Assembly (NCBI GenBank): GCA_028532985.1
Contig: JANCIK010000007.1
Coordinates: 186,001 to 250,000, forward strand
Length of the DNA stretch: 64,000 bases
Reading direction: 5' to 3'
Source: Stropharia rugosoannulata
Lineage: Eukaryota > Basidiomycota > Agaricomycetes > Agaricales > Strophariaceae
Below, piece after piece: positions 1-12,862 of the stretch. The notes beneath the pieces were generated by a model. That model was not told the origin of the DNA, ran no database searches, and worked only from the letters and a program-made list of their open reading frames with translations. How positions within the stretch are numbered: position 1 is the first letter of the stretch; the number at the start of each line of letters is the position of its first letter. A program made the position numbers and the translations under genes.

Positions 1-3000
1 ACACATATGAGCGTGCTCCCCAGCTGGTAAGTTGTGACTCCTCAAGTGCACTCACTATTCACCTGGCGTTAGCTTGCACTGGAATCGCCCTTGTTCAGGG
101 CAGAGCTGAGAGTGGATCGGATGTCTAGATGTGCTGCTTTATCGTTACCGAAGCATGCTCTTGCAATACTGCCTTTCTATCAATCCCAAGCAGAGCTGGA
201 CGTCATGGACCAGGATCAGCTGCAAGCAAAGTACGTTTGTGCCTTGTTCTGCTGTTGAATTTGCTATTCATTTCTTCTGCAGGGATGTGCCGTATTCACC
301 CAGTTTCATTCTCGACTTACCGGAACAGGTGGAAGCTAACATTCGCAACGTCATCGATTTCGTCTTCTTGCCTGGGTTCAACAACCCCACCCTTGCCATC
401 CTCTTCCAGACTCAACAAACATGGACTGGGTGAGCTCGCTGTGGCATCCAGTTCTATATCATCTGATCCCCTTACAGGCGGTTGAAAGAGTTCAAAGATA
501 CCTGCAAACTTATCATTTTTACACTCGATATTGCCAGTCAAAACTATCCCATTATCACTTCCGTCGAGGGCCTGCCGTATGACTGCCTCAGCCTCCTTTC
601 TTGCTCTGCTGCTTTGGGCGGTGGCGTCGTTATCACCACGAGCAACGCGTTGATATACGTCGACCAGACGTCCCGACGCATTGTCCTCCCTGTCAACGGC
701 TGGACTGCCCGCATCAGCGACCTGTCTCTCCCGGCGCAAACGCCAGCGGAGCAGGAACGTAAACTCTTCCTGGAAGGCTCCCGCTCGGTCTTTGTTGACG
801 ACAAGACGTTCTTTGTCATTCTCAGAGACGGGACGATATACCCCGTTGAGCTGGTCGTGGAGGGCAAGTCGGTGAGCAAGTTGACGATGTCTCCCCCGCT
901 CGCGCAGACGGCTGTCCCGAGCGTGGCGAGGAATATCGGCGAGGATCATGTGTTCGTTGGGAGCACCGTTGGCCCGTCTGTCCTGCTGAAGGCGGCCCAT
1001 GCGGAAGAGGAGGTGGCGGACGACGTGGATGTGACCCCGGCTGTAGTGCGGGACGACGATGCGATGGACTATGATGATGAAGACGAAGGTGTGAATGTCT
1101 TGCATCGTGGCATGTAGACTCTTTTAAACGGCCTCTGTTACAGATATCTACGGCAGCAGCTCGAAGACGACTGCTAATGCGGTGAATGGACAGGCGAATG
1201 GACAGGCTGTGGTGAAGAAAACGCGGACGGTCATTCACTTGTCGTTGAGAGACTCGTTGCCCGCCCACGGTCCCATCACAAGCATGGCTTTCTCCCTGGC
1301 AAAGAATGGCGTAAGTGTTATCCAACTTACCCTAGCCTTCGACTTGAATTGCTAACGCATCAACCTGCTTGTGTGGTTACAGGATCGGCCGGTGCCCGAG
1401 CTCGTCGCAGCTACTGGTGCGGGGCCCACAGGTGGCTTCACGCTTTTCCAGGTGAGTCGTGTTTTTCGATGAGAGAGCTTTTTCACACAATATACGCGTA
1501 CAGCGCGACCTCCCGTTTGTTTCAAAGCGTAAGCTACACATCATTGGGGGTGCAAGGGGGTTGTGGGCCCTCCCAATCCGCCAATCTGTCAAAGCCAGCG
1601 GAATCTCGTATGAAAAAGCGGGCAATCCCCACCAGACAGAGAACGACACTTTGATTTTGAGTACGGATGCGAATCCTTCCCCGGGTGTGTCGCGTGTACG
1701 TCTATTATTTAGTTTAGTGTGATCACTGTTTCTTTTAACTGATGTGGGGTAGATCGCGACCCGGTCCAACAGGAACGATGTGTCGATGACGACTCGAATC
1801 ACGGGCACCACGATTGGCGCTGCGCCGTTCTTCCAGAGGACGGCTATCCTGCACGTCATGACCAATTCCATCAAGGTTCTGGAGCCCGGTACATTGCTTC
1901 ACTTTTTTGACCTTGTTTCACCTTTGTTGAATCTGACCCTGATTCGTAGATGGTACTGAACGACAAGTCATTAAAGACATGGACGGAAATATGCCCAGGC
2001 CTAAGATCCGGGCATGCAGCATTTCGGATCCATTTGTGCTGGTCATCAGGGAGGACGACTCGATTGGGCTGTTCATTGGGGAAACTGAACGAGGAAAGAT
2101 TCGACGAAAGGATATGTCGCCTATGGGCGACAAGGTTTGTTGAATGTTTTGGCCTCGAAAATCGGGATCTGACCGTTTGCGTTAAAGACGTCCCGCTACC
2201 TGATGGGGTGCTTTTATGTTGATACTACTGGACTGTTCGCCGCGCAGTACGTTACTACGGTTCCCGCCGCTGGGACGACTACGACTCTCCAGGCTGCGGT
2301 TAATGCAGCTCATAAGGGACAGTGGCTGCTTTTGGTGCGGCCGCAGGGCGTGATGGAGGTATGTCGTACACACTCCCCCGCATTTGGAGATTTGCACTCA
2401 CGTCCGCGAAGATCTGGACTTTACCTAAGCTGACTCTGGCATTCTCGACTGAGAGTCTGGCGACCCTTCAAAATGTCCTGGTTGACTCCCATGCCCCGCC
2501 TGCTTTGTCGCTACCCCATGACCCTCCACGGAAGCCCCAGGATCTTGATGTAGAGAGCTTTGTGCTCGCGCCGATTGGGCAGAGCTCGCCCCGCCCCCAC
2601 CTTTGCGTACGCATCTAATTTTTCATTGAGGATAATCGCTAAAGGCTCCTTTTTATTAGGTATTCCTACGGTCAGGTCAATTGACCGTGTACGAAGTCGT
2701 GCCTGCCGGCCAATCAGTAGAAGCGCCAGAGGAGACAAGGTCGTCGCATCTTAAGGTGATGTTCGTCAAGACAGCATCAATAGCCTTCGAGATACAGCGG
2801 CAAGAGGAGAACGAGAAGAGCATCCTGGCAGAGCAGAAACGGATCTCGCGCAACTTTGTGCCATTTGTCACGACGCCTGCGCCTGGGACTACCTACTCGG
2901 GCGTCTTCTTTACCGGCGACCGGCCCAACTGGATTCTGGCGAGCAATAAAAGTGGGGTGCAGATATATCCATCAGGGCACAGCGTCGTGCATGCATTCAC

Positions 3001-5005
3001 TGCCTGTTCGTTGTGGGAATCAAAGGGTGACTTCCTGTTGTATACGGAGGAGGTGCGTGGCTTGGCTTGGTTTCGTAGGCCCCAAACGCGAAACTCATTA
3101 ACTAACATATTTACTCTGGAACAGGGACCCAATCTTCTTGAGTGGGTGCCCAACTTCCAATTGGACGGGCCACTCCCGTCTCGGTCGATTCCCCGAGGGA
3201 GGTCGTACTCGAACGTGCTCTTTGATCCCTCGACTTCGTTAATTGTTGCCGCATCTTCTCTACAAGCCAAATTTACGTCTTATGATGAAGACGGTAATAG
3301 GGTTTGGGAAGCTGATGGTTGGTGGACTTGCTACTCATTACACATACTGTACCTCTGACACTGCAGCACTCGTTTCCAGCTCCGAACATAGCAGACCCCG
3401 TATGTGACTGCTCGACTCTTGAGCTTATATCACCTGACCTGTGGATCACATTGGACGGGTGAGTGAGATGAAATGCTATGCTGTTCAAGTGTTTCGGTGC
3501 GGTCTGGGTCTGATTCCACTTTGCGCTTGCAGGTTTGAATTTGCGACAAATGAATACATAAACGACATGGCGTGTGTTACGCTCGAAACTGCGAGCACGG
3601 ACACTGGCAACAAAGACTTCATCGTCGTCGGCACTACCATCGATCGCGGGGAGGACCTAGCGGCGAAGGGGGCTGTGAGTACCTAAGCAGTTTCTTTTAT
3701 TAATGCTTGCCCCCTCCCCGCACTCGATCTTGATCTGATGGCAATGTAATTTAGACTTATATCTTCGAGATTGTCGAGGTCGTGGCCGACCCGGCGGTGC
3801 TCCCTAAGCGGTGGTACAAGCTCCGGCTGCGCTGTCGGGACGATGCAAAGGGTCCCGTCACGGCTGTCTGCGGCTTCTCGGGGTACCTCGTTTCTTCCAT
3901 GGGCCAAAAGGTGATCTTTTTTGCAGACACTTCCGGGCCCGCCCATTTAACTGAGTGGGCTCCGGGGGGACGAGCGGTACTGATGTGTCCTCTTTTAGAT
4001 CTTTGTTAGAGCCTTTGACTCGGATGAGCGCCTCGTGGGTGTCGCATTCATGGACGTGGGCGTCTACGTGACTTCGCTTCGCACCCTCAAAAACCTGCTG
4101 CTTATCGGAGATGCGGTGAAGAGCGTGATGTTCGTCGCATTTCAGGTAAGTGATTGTTCCGGTTTCGCCGCTAGCTGTACCCCCAACGTGTTTTTTGTGG
4201 CTGACCTGCGGCTGTGTAATATGCAGGAGGACCCGTATAAGCTCGTGCTTATTGCGAAGGACACGAAGCGGGTGTGTGTCACAGCCGCAGACTTCTTTTT
4301 CGCGGACAACGAGCTAGCCATTGTGACTGGAGACGAGGACGGGATTATCCGTGTCTATGAGTATAACCCGCAAGGCAAGTGCAGGCTGTGTTCCCCCACA
4401 TTCAGGACGAATAGGTAGCTGACGGCAGTGATTATGTCAGATTTGGACTCGAGCGACGGCCGGTATTTGCTCCTGCGCACTGAGTTCCATGGACAGAGTG
4501 AATATCGCACATCGCTCGTCATTGCCCGCCGCACAAAAGAGTCTCCCGATATTCCACAGTCGAAGTTGTTGATGGGTAATGCATATTGTAATGATTTATA
4601 ATGTTCTATGGGTGACTGACTGGTGATGAAGGCTCACCTGATGGCTCATTAACATCGCTCACCAGTGTCGAAGAACATGCTTACAAGCGATTGCAACTCC
4701 TCCAAGGCCAGCTGACGCGTAATATTCAGCACATAGCCGGGCTCAACCCGAAGGCGTTCCGGTGAGTACATATACCTATTTATAACACTTTATGGTATAC
4801 GGTTAATATTTTAACATCACTCTTTGCTAGAATTGTGCGCAATGACTTTGTCTCTAAGCCGCTGTCGAAGGGCATCCTGGACGGTAATTTACTGGCGTAC
4901 TATGAAGGCCTGCCGATCACCCGACAGAACGAGACGACGCGCCAGATCGGCACGGAGAGGACACAGGTCTTGCGCGATTGGATTTCGTTGAGCGGTCCGT
5001 GGTAG
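1..5005 (+). CDS. cft1: Cleavage and polyadenylation specificity factor subunit A (Cft1/CPSF160), 5' end outside window
   Basis: Large scaffold of the cleavage and polyadenylation complex, which acts in the nucleus on pre-mRNA 3' ends. The visible 21 exons stay in phase: 1-26, 73-230, 283-429, 478-1088, 1144-1310, 1383-1451, 1504-1695, 1753-1888, 1950-2134, 2188-2358, 2412-2606, 2660-3052, 3125-3317, 3380-3458, 3533-3674, 3755-3910, 3999-4145, 4227-4374, 4429-4575, 4632-4761, 4831-5005, giving about 1255 residues. Family signatures include YSPSFILDL and QTWTGR near the start, DDSIGLFIGE in the middle, and near the end LLLRTEFHGQ, the conserved NIQHIAGLNPKAFR stretch and DGNLLAYYEGLP. The family is usually about 1400 residues, so only a short N-terminal part is missing. 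The protein should fold as three beta-propellers. The intron at 4375-4428 uses a GC donor. Identity is confident; small shifts in splice sites are possible. Confidence 0.93.
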
Positions 5006-5542
5006 GTTTGCGCTCCAGATAGACAAATGTTCTCTCTTTCGCACCGCATTTTACATACCCTACCGAGATATCTTCTTTTATCAAACCGACCTTCGAAACG
5101 CCTCGCGGGCTTCTGGCTGTCGGTAGGTGCTGTCGTGCCTGCTTGGTTCTTCTATGTACTGGTTACAAGTAAAAAGAGTATATTAGTGTATATCACTCTG
5201 CAGGAATAGTGTTCTTTTTCGTGAGTTTGTTCAGTCTTGAGTCGAGCGCTATTAGCAGATGTATATAACTAAAAGATGTTGTTAACGCTAATTATATAGT
5301 ACTTATTCCGAGTTCAAAAGCGCGATTTATTCGAGCTCTTGACCAGAGTTCTTGCGCCCGCCTCGGAACGTTGACTCCGGGGTGGATTATTATACTCAGG
5401 CACCGTAACTGTCTGCGCTGGATGTCGTGGTCGCTCTGCGCCATCATCTGCACACGTGACTGATATCAAGTTAGGGCCGGCGTATGTGCCGCGACGTGTC
5501 ATTGCGCAAGGACGACGGCTAGCTTGAATTCCTACTACAACC
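5006..5542. other. Intergenic, cft1 3' end / sec31 promoter
   Basis: The two genes are in tandem on the plus strand, so this holds the cft1 3' UTR and the sec31 promoter. Open frames on either strand here have no recognisable content. I see no clear terminator or promoter element. Confidence 0.5.
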
Positions 5543-8500
5543 ATGAAGCTGAAAGAGATCCATAGAACATCGACCTTTGCGTGGTCGCCCTCTGCCGCAC
5601 TCCCGCTGCTAGCCACCGGAACTGTTGCAGGGGCCTTAGACGAATCATTCAGCAACGAGAGCAAACTCGAAATCTGGGCGCCGGACTTCTTGGATAGCAC
5701 GGAATTCGATCTGGGGGTCGAGAAGGGGCCGTCGGCATATGTCACGGATACTGCAAGGTCAGCCCGCCGCGTTCTGTAATCAGCAGCGTCTGACCCACGG
5801 CGCAGGTTCAACCGATTGGCTTGGGGCCATGTCGACGCAAGTCGACCACACGGAGTTATCGCAGCTGGTCTCGAGAACGGCGAATTAGTGCTTTGGGACC
5901 CTGCTAAAATTTTGGCGGGCTCGCCGTGAGTAGGATACATTTTCCTACTGATTGGTCTCTGATGCGACAGCAATTAGTACCTCGGAATCTCTTATACTGC
6001 GGAATACGACACATACCGGCCCCGTGCGCGGTCTCGACTTTAACCCCCTCCAAACAAGTTTACTAGCATCAGGTGCTGTAGGCGGAGAGGTCTACATTTG
6101 GGACTTGAAGGATCCGAGCAAGCCCTATTCACCTACTCCTGGGCAGAGGAGTACGAAGTTGGACGAAATCACATCTGTTGCGTGGAATCAGCAGGTGCAA
6201 TATGTCCTGGCAGGAGCTAGCAGCACTGGATACACCGTCGTCTGGGATCTGCGCGGGAAGAGGGAGGTTGTTGCATTGGCTTATGGCGGCGGCGCTGGTA
6301 CGCTTGCTGGCCTACAGGGGAACGGCGCTGGAATGGCCGTCGGCGGGCGACGTGGCATGAGCGACATTGCGTGGCATCCAGATAATGTAAGTTAATCTCG
6401 CGCGTTTGGTTCATCTTCTCACTTGGATGCAGGCGACAAGGCTTGTGACTGCGTCCGAAGATGACTCGTCGCCAGTTATCATGGTTTGGGATCTACGCAA
6501 TGCGCGCGCCCCTGAAAAGATATTGACCGGCCACGAGAAAGGCGTGTTGTCGCTGTCATGGTGCAAGCAAGACGCAGATCTTCTTCTTTCGTGCGGCAAA
6601 GATAACCGCGCACTCTGCTGGAATCCGCAGACATCAGAAGTAATCGGCGAGCTTCCCTCTGCCGATAACTGGGCTTTCCAAGTGGATTGGTGCCCTCGCA
6701 ATCCCGACATGCTTGCCACAGCCTTTTTCGATGGTACAATCGGCATTCATTCCATCCAATCGACCAACGAACCAGCACAGGCAGGCCAAGGTGTTGCACC
6801 ACGTACTGATGGCGCCGACGTGTTTGATACTCCCGGATTTTCTCGCTCGACGTCACACGGGACCCTCTCCCTCAAGCAGCCTCCGAAATGGCTCCGTCGC
6901 CCCGTTTCCGCTTCATTTGGGTTCGGCGGTAAACTCGTGTCTATTGAGAACTTGCCGTCTGCTCAGGGAAAAGCTCAAAGCAGTGTCGTCCATCTGCGCA
7001 AAGTCGTTACGGAGGCAGAGTTGGTGGATCGCGCCAAGAAGTTGGAGGCGGCTATTGAAGAAGGGTCTCTCCAATCTTTCGCAGAGGACAAGTCAGGCGC
7101 AGGTGACATCGTTGCCTCTACAGAAGACGGCTGGAAGGCTTTGTTGAGCCTCTTTAGGGCCAATTCCAGGAATGAATTGGTTACGCTACTTGGATTTTCC
7201 AAGGAAGAGATAGCGGCACGCGTTGCAGAAGCCGTCGAGAATCTTAAAGCGTCGTCCCATGCCAAATCCGCTTTGGCAGACGAAGATATTCAAGACAAGC
7301 CCCATGAATCTGTTGTGTCATTCGCCGAACCCGAAAGTCACGAAGTTCCTTCGGAATCCGAGGACGCAGAAGACGTGTCTACCCCTCCTGTATCAGCTGA
7401 GGAGCAAACGCCTTCCGAGATCAGCACTGGTGTCACGTCTGACACGGCTAGCGCTAACATTCAGGAAGACCAGGAGTCTGCCACGACCGCCCCGAGCCTT
7501 TTCGGAGATGACATCCCTCCTACTCCTCATCACGACTTTTTCAACACTGTCGGTGTCGCTCAAGAAGATGGAGAGTCGCATCCTGTTCATGTCCCTCATG
7601 TTAATTACGGCTTCGACTCGTCCGTTGCTGCCACAGTTGGATCTGGTCCCTCCTCTGTGACTTCGGAAACTACTAGGGGCAATAGCTTCAGGATTTACCC
7701 TGCCGACGAATCTGACATCGACCGTTTGGTCACAAAGGCACTCGTTTTGGGTGACTTTGAATCTGCCGTTTCTCTCTGCCTCTCTGCAGATCGCTTTGCG
7801 GATGCTATTTTGCTGGCTGTTCGCGGCGGTCCTGAGCTTTTGCAGCGTACCCAAAAGGCGTACTTTGCACGCGGGGCGAACACTCTTCCTTATCTCCGTC
7901 TGTTCCAGTCTATTCTGTCGAACGACCTCTCTGACATCGTGCAGAACGCCGGGCTGCAAGAATGGCGCGAGATCTTTGTGGTCGTCTGCACCTTTGCCTC
8001 AGAAGAGGAGTTCCCTGCTCTCGCGGAACAGCTTGGAAGGCGCTTGGAGTATGAGTACACTCTCTCCCAGGAATCTGATGAGCCGGAAGCGCAAAGGGAA
8101 GCTCTGGTGTTCAGGAAGAACGCCACTCTGACTTACCTTGCGTCTGCGCGACTTGAGCGTCTGATTCACATCTGGATTGCCGAGGAACAGGAGGAAGAAA
8201 AAGCACTCATCGATGGGGAAGCGAGCCAGAGCACTTCGTTCTACTCTGCGCACGCTAATGCTTTACAGACATTCATTGAGAAAGTCAGCGTCTTCCGCGC
8301 CGCCACCAACTACAAGGATTCCGCTCTGGAACAAACTGGTAACGTCGATCAGGATTACAAGCTCGCTGTGCTCTATGACCGTTACTCTGAATATGCGGGG
8401 GTGCTTGCTACTCAAGGCTTGGTTAAGGAAGCGGCGCGTTACCTGAAGCTGACTCCTGTGGGATATAAGGGAGCACCTGGAGTGGACCTGGACTCGGAGC

Positions 8501-10128
8501 GGAAGAGGTTGATAACTGTAACTGGACCTGCTCCAGCTGCTAGCCATGCAACCCCTGCAGCTGGTCCATCCAGACTGCCTGTTGCTGCGGCCCCAGCTGT
8601 CCGTGCCACTGGTTATCCATCATACGCGCCCACCACACAAGCGCCAGCTTATCCCGCCCCTGTAAGCCAAGCTCCCTACGGACCTGCCACCACGCAGCCC
8701 CATCAGCCCCAGACATCGTTCGGACACACCGGGACGTCGACTGGTTATGCTCCCTATGCACCGGCCAACTCTCTGACGCAACCCCCCCATATGCGCGCTG
8801 CCCCCCCTGCAGCTGCCCCCTTGCCGCCACCGCCTAGCCGAACTGCCAACGGGACACCTTCGAATGCTGGACCCCTGCCAGCTGCCAAGCATGGCTCTAT
8901 GCAAGGGTGGAACGACGCGCCAGCGACTGTTGCAGCTAATCGTCCCCCGCCGTCGCTGAGCCTCAACAAACCGGCTGCCATTACGTCGCCTTTCCCCAAT
9001 GCCGCGCCTTCCCCTGGCTATTCCCCGCAAGGGTCGCCTTATGTTGGCCAGGGCTCTGCGACATTGCCGCCCCCTCCGCGCCCTGGAAGTGTGAACCGCG
9101 GCGGATCGGTGCCACCGCCTCCCCCTGGTGGACACCGGTTACCGCCCGGCGCCCCTACAGGTGGTGCCTTCCCAGTGAGACCATCCTCAACCCAGCAGCC
9201 CCCTTCACATATGTCTCCCTCGCAGGGTCCTGGCGGGCAACTGCCTCCCCAGCGTCTTCCCACCCCCAGCCAGTACGCGCCCCCACCCTCCCGTGGGCCA
9301 GAGCAGAACCTCCCACCTGCGGGTGGCCAATTCGCCAGGCCGCCGCCCCCCGGCCAGCCGCCTAGCCAGTATGCCCCACCGCCGCAACAGCAACAGCCGC
9401 AGTCATACGGTCCGCCCGGTGGAGGGGCGGGTGGTGCTCCTCCGCATCAGGCTTATGGGCCCCCGCAGGGTATGCAGAGACCTGGGCCTTCTCAGGGATC
9501 GGTACCCCCACCACCTCCACAGATGGGCGGGCCACCTCCGCCAGGAGGTCCTGGCGGTCCACCTCGTTCGACCTCTCAAGCGTCCTCAAGAGCGCCCGCC
9601 CGTGCGCAACCCCCTCCTCCTAAATACCGTATGCATGCTCCTCTATATAACAAGACTAATATTGACTAACTCTGTCTTCAGCCCCCGGTGACCGCAGCCA
9701 TATACCCGATTATGCGCAGGCCGCGTTTGACAGCATATCGGACCATCTCAACAGGATGAAGCAGACTCTGCCTGTAAGCTTTTATCATGTTTCTTCTCAT
9801 TTTATTGAATAACGAACAATCCTGTGTAGGCTAACCAAAAGCGACTTGCCGACGATCTGGAGCGTCGAATCAATCCTTTGTTCGATGCTCTGAATTGTGA
9901 AACGATATCCAGGCCCGTCGTTGATCAACTGACTGTCTTGACCAGAGGTAAGTTCATGCCGTTCTCTGTATCATTCTTAAAGCTCATTATTTTAACACCT
10001 CAGCGATGGACGCGCACGATCGCCCCGCTGCTCTGGCTATTCATGTTGACCTGCTCACTCGTGGATCGCAAACGGATGATATTGGATTATGGATGTCGGG
10101 TGTGAAACAATTGATTATGAGGCTGTAA
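5543..10128 (+). CDS. sec31: Protein transport protein Sec31 (COPII outer coat)
   Basis: Sec31 pairs with Sec13 to build the outer cage of COPII vesicles that leave the endoplasmic reticulum. Exons: 5543-5757, 5806-5925, 5978-6386, 6433-9628, 9682-9773, 9830-9947, 10004-10128, giving 1424 residues. The start [16 protein letters not shown] is typical of the family. WD40 repeats fill roughly residues 1-350 (for example [15 protein letters not shown] and [14 protein letters not shown]). An alpha-solenoid ACE1 region lies near 680-820. A very proline/glutamine-rich linker runs about 945-1313; in the family this linker binds Sec23 and stimulates Sar1 GTP hydrolysis. A helical SRA1-like domain closes the protein ([16 protein letters not shown] to the end). 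The acceptor of intron 2 is the TAG at 5975-5977; using the earlier CAG would hit a stop. The single large exon carries most of the gene. Confidence 0.95.
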
Positions 10129-10297
10129 ATAGGATATTCCCGCATACTACCTGATGACTCGACGATTTAGAGATTGTCATGGCCAAAATAAACACGGTTC
10201 TTTCTCTCTCCGCAATAACACAGGTGCTCGTGATTATACGTTGAATTTCAATTTACGGTGATTTAGTTGCAGGTAAGCAAGCAGACGAGCTACATAA

Positions 10298-11266
10298 TCA
10301 AGCTTGAACTGCTGCAGGCCGGCCGTACAATTTGGTAAACCCATCGAAGACGACATCCTGTGTAAGTCATATCAACAAGGGCATGCAGCAAACGGAACAA
10401 GATTTCTCACAGGATGGAAAGTCTCCTTGAAGCTGTCTCTATTTTTGACGTCATTGAAATATTTCCTGAAGCGGGCGTACTTGGGATCATTCTCGAGTGT
10501 CTCCCATACTGCCTTGCCTTTGCCCTGTTCGTATTTCCCAAGGTCGTTCTTGAGAGTTATTTCTGCGCGCGCGAAGAATGGCGTTATCGCAGCGTCGGCA
10601 ATGCTCCACTGTCCCACCGCATAGCCCTCCGGAGGCAGCAAGTTCTGAATGGCCTCGACTGCCTTCAGCACGCCGGCGGGGTCTTCTCCGCGCGTCATCG
10701 ACCCGTACCAACCGCTCATGATGAGCGGAGTAGCAGTCTCGATGAAGAAGCGAGCGCGTGCCCTTGTGATGGGGTCCTTGGGCAGCAGTTCCGCCTGGCT
10801 AAGGTCGGCAAAGAATTCGAGGAGAACACCGGACTCTGCGATCTTCTGCGACTCAGGAGACGGGGTCGCAGGGTCGACATCCGGCCCGCCGTAGGAAATT
10901 GCTGGAACCTATATTTTTAGATGCGTGAGCTCGGAATGAACGAGGGAGTGCGGAGTGCGGCTGGCGTCGGTCGCTGGGAGCACATTTCATACCTTGCTCG
11001 CTGGATTGACCTTGGGCGCATACCACTCTGGCTTATTTCGCAGGTCTATTTCGCAGCGCTTGTATGGAAGCTTGGCCTCTGCGAGCGCGATTTCAATCTA
11101 ACAGTGTCAAGTCAGTATTGGCGATTGCTTATAAGTATTAGCAATAGAACGCACTCTTTGAGCCCATGGGCATATCTAGGAGTAGAGATTTAGTAACAGG
11201 ATCTTCAGGAGCGATTCGATGACTTTTTGCTACCTTTGCAGTGTACAATGTTATCTGTTCAGGCAT
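10298..11266 (-). CDS. Glutathione S-transferase, omega-like (cysteine type)
   Basis: Glutathione-dependent thiol transferase or reductase, probably cytosolic, in detoxification or redox repair. On the minus strand the exons are 11234-11266, 11155-11175, 10993-11097, 10411-10908 and 10298-10357, which join in phase to 238 residues, the usual family length. The second exon is only 21 bp and carries the active site: ICPWAQR, with Cys13 in the CPxAQR context of omega-class enzymes instead of the Tyr/Ser of other classes. The thioredoxin-fold half continues with the conserved NPASKVPAI, where the cis-proline binds glutathione. The all-helical C-terminal domain includes GQWSIADAAITPFF, the SxAD N-capping motif. 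The gene is convergent with sec31, with stops only about 170 bp apart. The last exon (TFHP then DVVFDGFTKLYG) is inferred from a good splice pair. Reading on without it would end 12 residues later at 10372. Confidence 0.88.
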
Positions 11267-11599
11267 CCTATGAAGCACTCAGGTCAAATTTGCCAGATAG
11301 TATACCGTTGCGCAGTGTCAGGAATTTAAGTGAAGAAGGTGGAAGGATCTGCAGCGACTGTTATATTTTGAACAAATGAAACGTTTTACACGATCTATTA
11401 TTGCTATGATACTTCTATGAGTTCCATTAGAGTCCTTGAGAAAATGGTTTGAGATTGCGCCATTTGCATTACTAACGCAGCCTGGATTGCGAATCTTCAG
11501 ACTTGCTGTGCATTAATGAGTTGCACTGGGCTAAAACACGACTCCGCTGAAAGACGGCATTCCGTAGTAAATATAACATATAACTGCCGGTTACAGCTG
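11267..11599. other. Intergenic, GST promoter and flank of FunK1-A
   Basis: AT-rich DNA between the GST start codon and the 3' tail of the broken FunK1-A copy. No gene, repeat or clear promoter element was recognised. Confidence 0.4.
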
Positions 11600-12700
11600 T
11601 TCTAACACGGTAGTAGCTGCCTTACACAGGTCAAGTACTTCCTGGAATATGTCTTCAGCTTCGTACTAGTCTTCGTAGTGGTATTGCTTCCGGTCGTATC
11701 TACTTTTGAAGATCTTGAATAACCCTTGGAGAAGATTATAGACTGCATCCTTGTAGTAATCTGAGAGGTTGAGGTATGTTTTGAGCCCTAACCGGTAAAA
11801 CTGCCTCTTGGCGGCGTCCGCTAAATTATCTGGCATTGCCGCTCACCTAGCGTAAACGGCAATTTGCCGAATGATTGTTGCAGTATTGACTTCGATTGGG
11901 GAAACACAAAGTTGATATGTTTTTCTTTTATCTTCGGGAAGGTAGGGGAAGTTGTTTTTGTCCGTTGGATTATCCACGACAGCCTGGATGCAGATGTCAG
12001 GGGAAGAAAACGAACTGTTCTTTTTCCCTGATGAAGGTGGGGCGTCAGAGCCTTCGTCGGTAGTAGCCCTTGACGTAGCTTTAGTGGTTGTTGACGAACG
12101 AGATATAGACATGACGTTTTGTCCTTCGATATGAGCTATTTGGGTATCCAATACTGTACGATGATCGTTGAGACCAAAGTGACAAATTATCTTGTCGATG
12201 GCCGTCTTAATAGGGGTATATATAGGTCAATCTCCTTTATTCGCGGCCTCTGTGGAATCCCCCAGTCTACCAACGCGGTGCCATTCACAGTCACTTTAGG
12301 TAGATCGGCTACAAACCGCCGGATTTCCTCCTCCTCAGCCTGAGTGAAATGCTGGAAGGCATCGGATGTGAGTCTGCTGTCCAAAATGGTATGCTTGCCA
12401 AGTTCCTCTTCCAGGAGTGGCTTCTGCGCCGCAACAACACTGTCACCCATCTGTGAGCTTGATGAATTGGAAGTTTTGCTAAGTGGTGCGTTCTTAACGG
12501 CAGTACACGGTAACAGGGGCGGGAGGGGTGTCATGAACACCGGTATGGATGCGGTAGAACTCTGAGGTGGTTTGTCCGAGGGATCATCGTTCTGCAACTC
12601 CGAAGGGTGTCCTGCCCCTACTAGATTTAGGCCACTAGACATATTGACTTGATCTTCAGCTTCAGGACTTGAGGTCATGTCAGGCATTTCATAGCTGCAA
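11600..12700 (-). pseudogene. FunK1 kinase copy A, internally deleted and frameshifted
   Basis: Remnant of a FunK1 fungal-type protein kinase gene. The N-terminal exon, with start near 12700, is closely related to exon 1 of the intact copy at 18009 (shared IRRFVADLPKVT and DWGIPQRPRIKE). It is broken by a TA dinucleotide expansion at 12217-12224: four TA units here against three in the intact copy, which shifts the frame. The text resumes in another frame at 12151-11843 up to QIAVYAR. Just inside the first intron (about 11825) the sequence jumps straight to the kinase C-terminal tail (YLNLSDYYK), so the whole catalytic core, about 1.2 kb, is missing. The tail then has an in-frame TAG, and it resembles copy D (26 kb) more than copy C. 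The gene is therefore dead, possibly a recombinant of the long and short FunK1 types. It is divergent from exo70, about 160 bp away. Confidence 0.85.
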
Positions 12701-12862
12701 AAAGTACAAAAGTAACCAAAAAGTAAATCCCAAATTGAACTTCGCAAGAATGTGGTCACGTTATCGTGAGGTACGTCGGCGGATTAATCGGACCGGGAGA
12801 AACGCCATACCGACCGTTCCTCATGATCGTTGCAAGTATAGTACCCCACCTTCACTCTGACC

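Noticed and set aside
5971..5977. Acceptor CAG at 5968-5970 for sec31 intron 2
   Set aside because: It gives an immediate in-frame stop; the TAG at 5975-5977 restores the conserved frame.
8540..9600. Minus-strand frames of up to 171 codons opposite sec31
   Set aside because: Shadows of the proline-rich linker of Sec31, which produces Gly/Arg-rich antisense frames.
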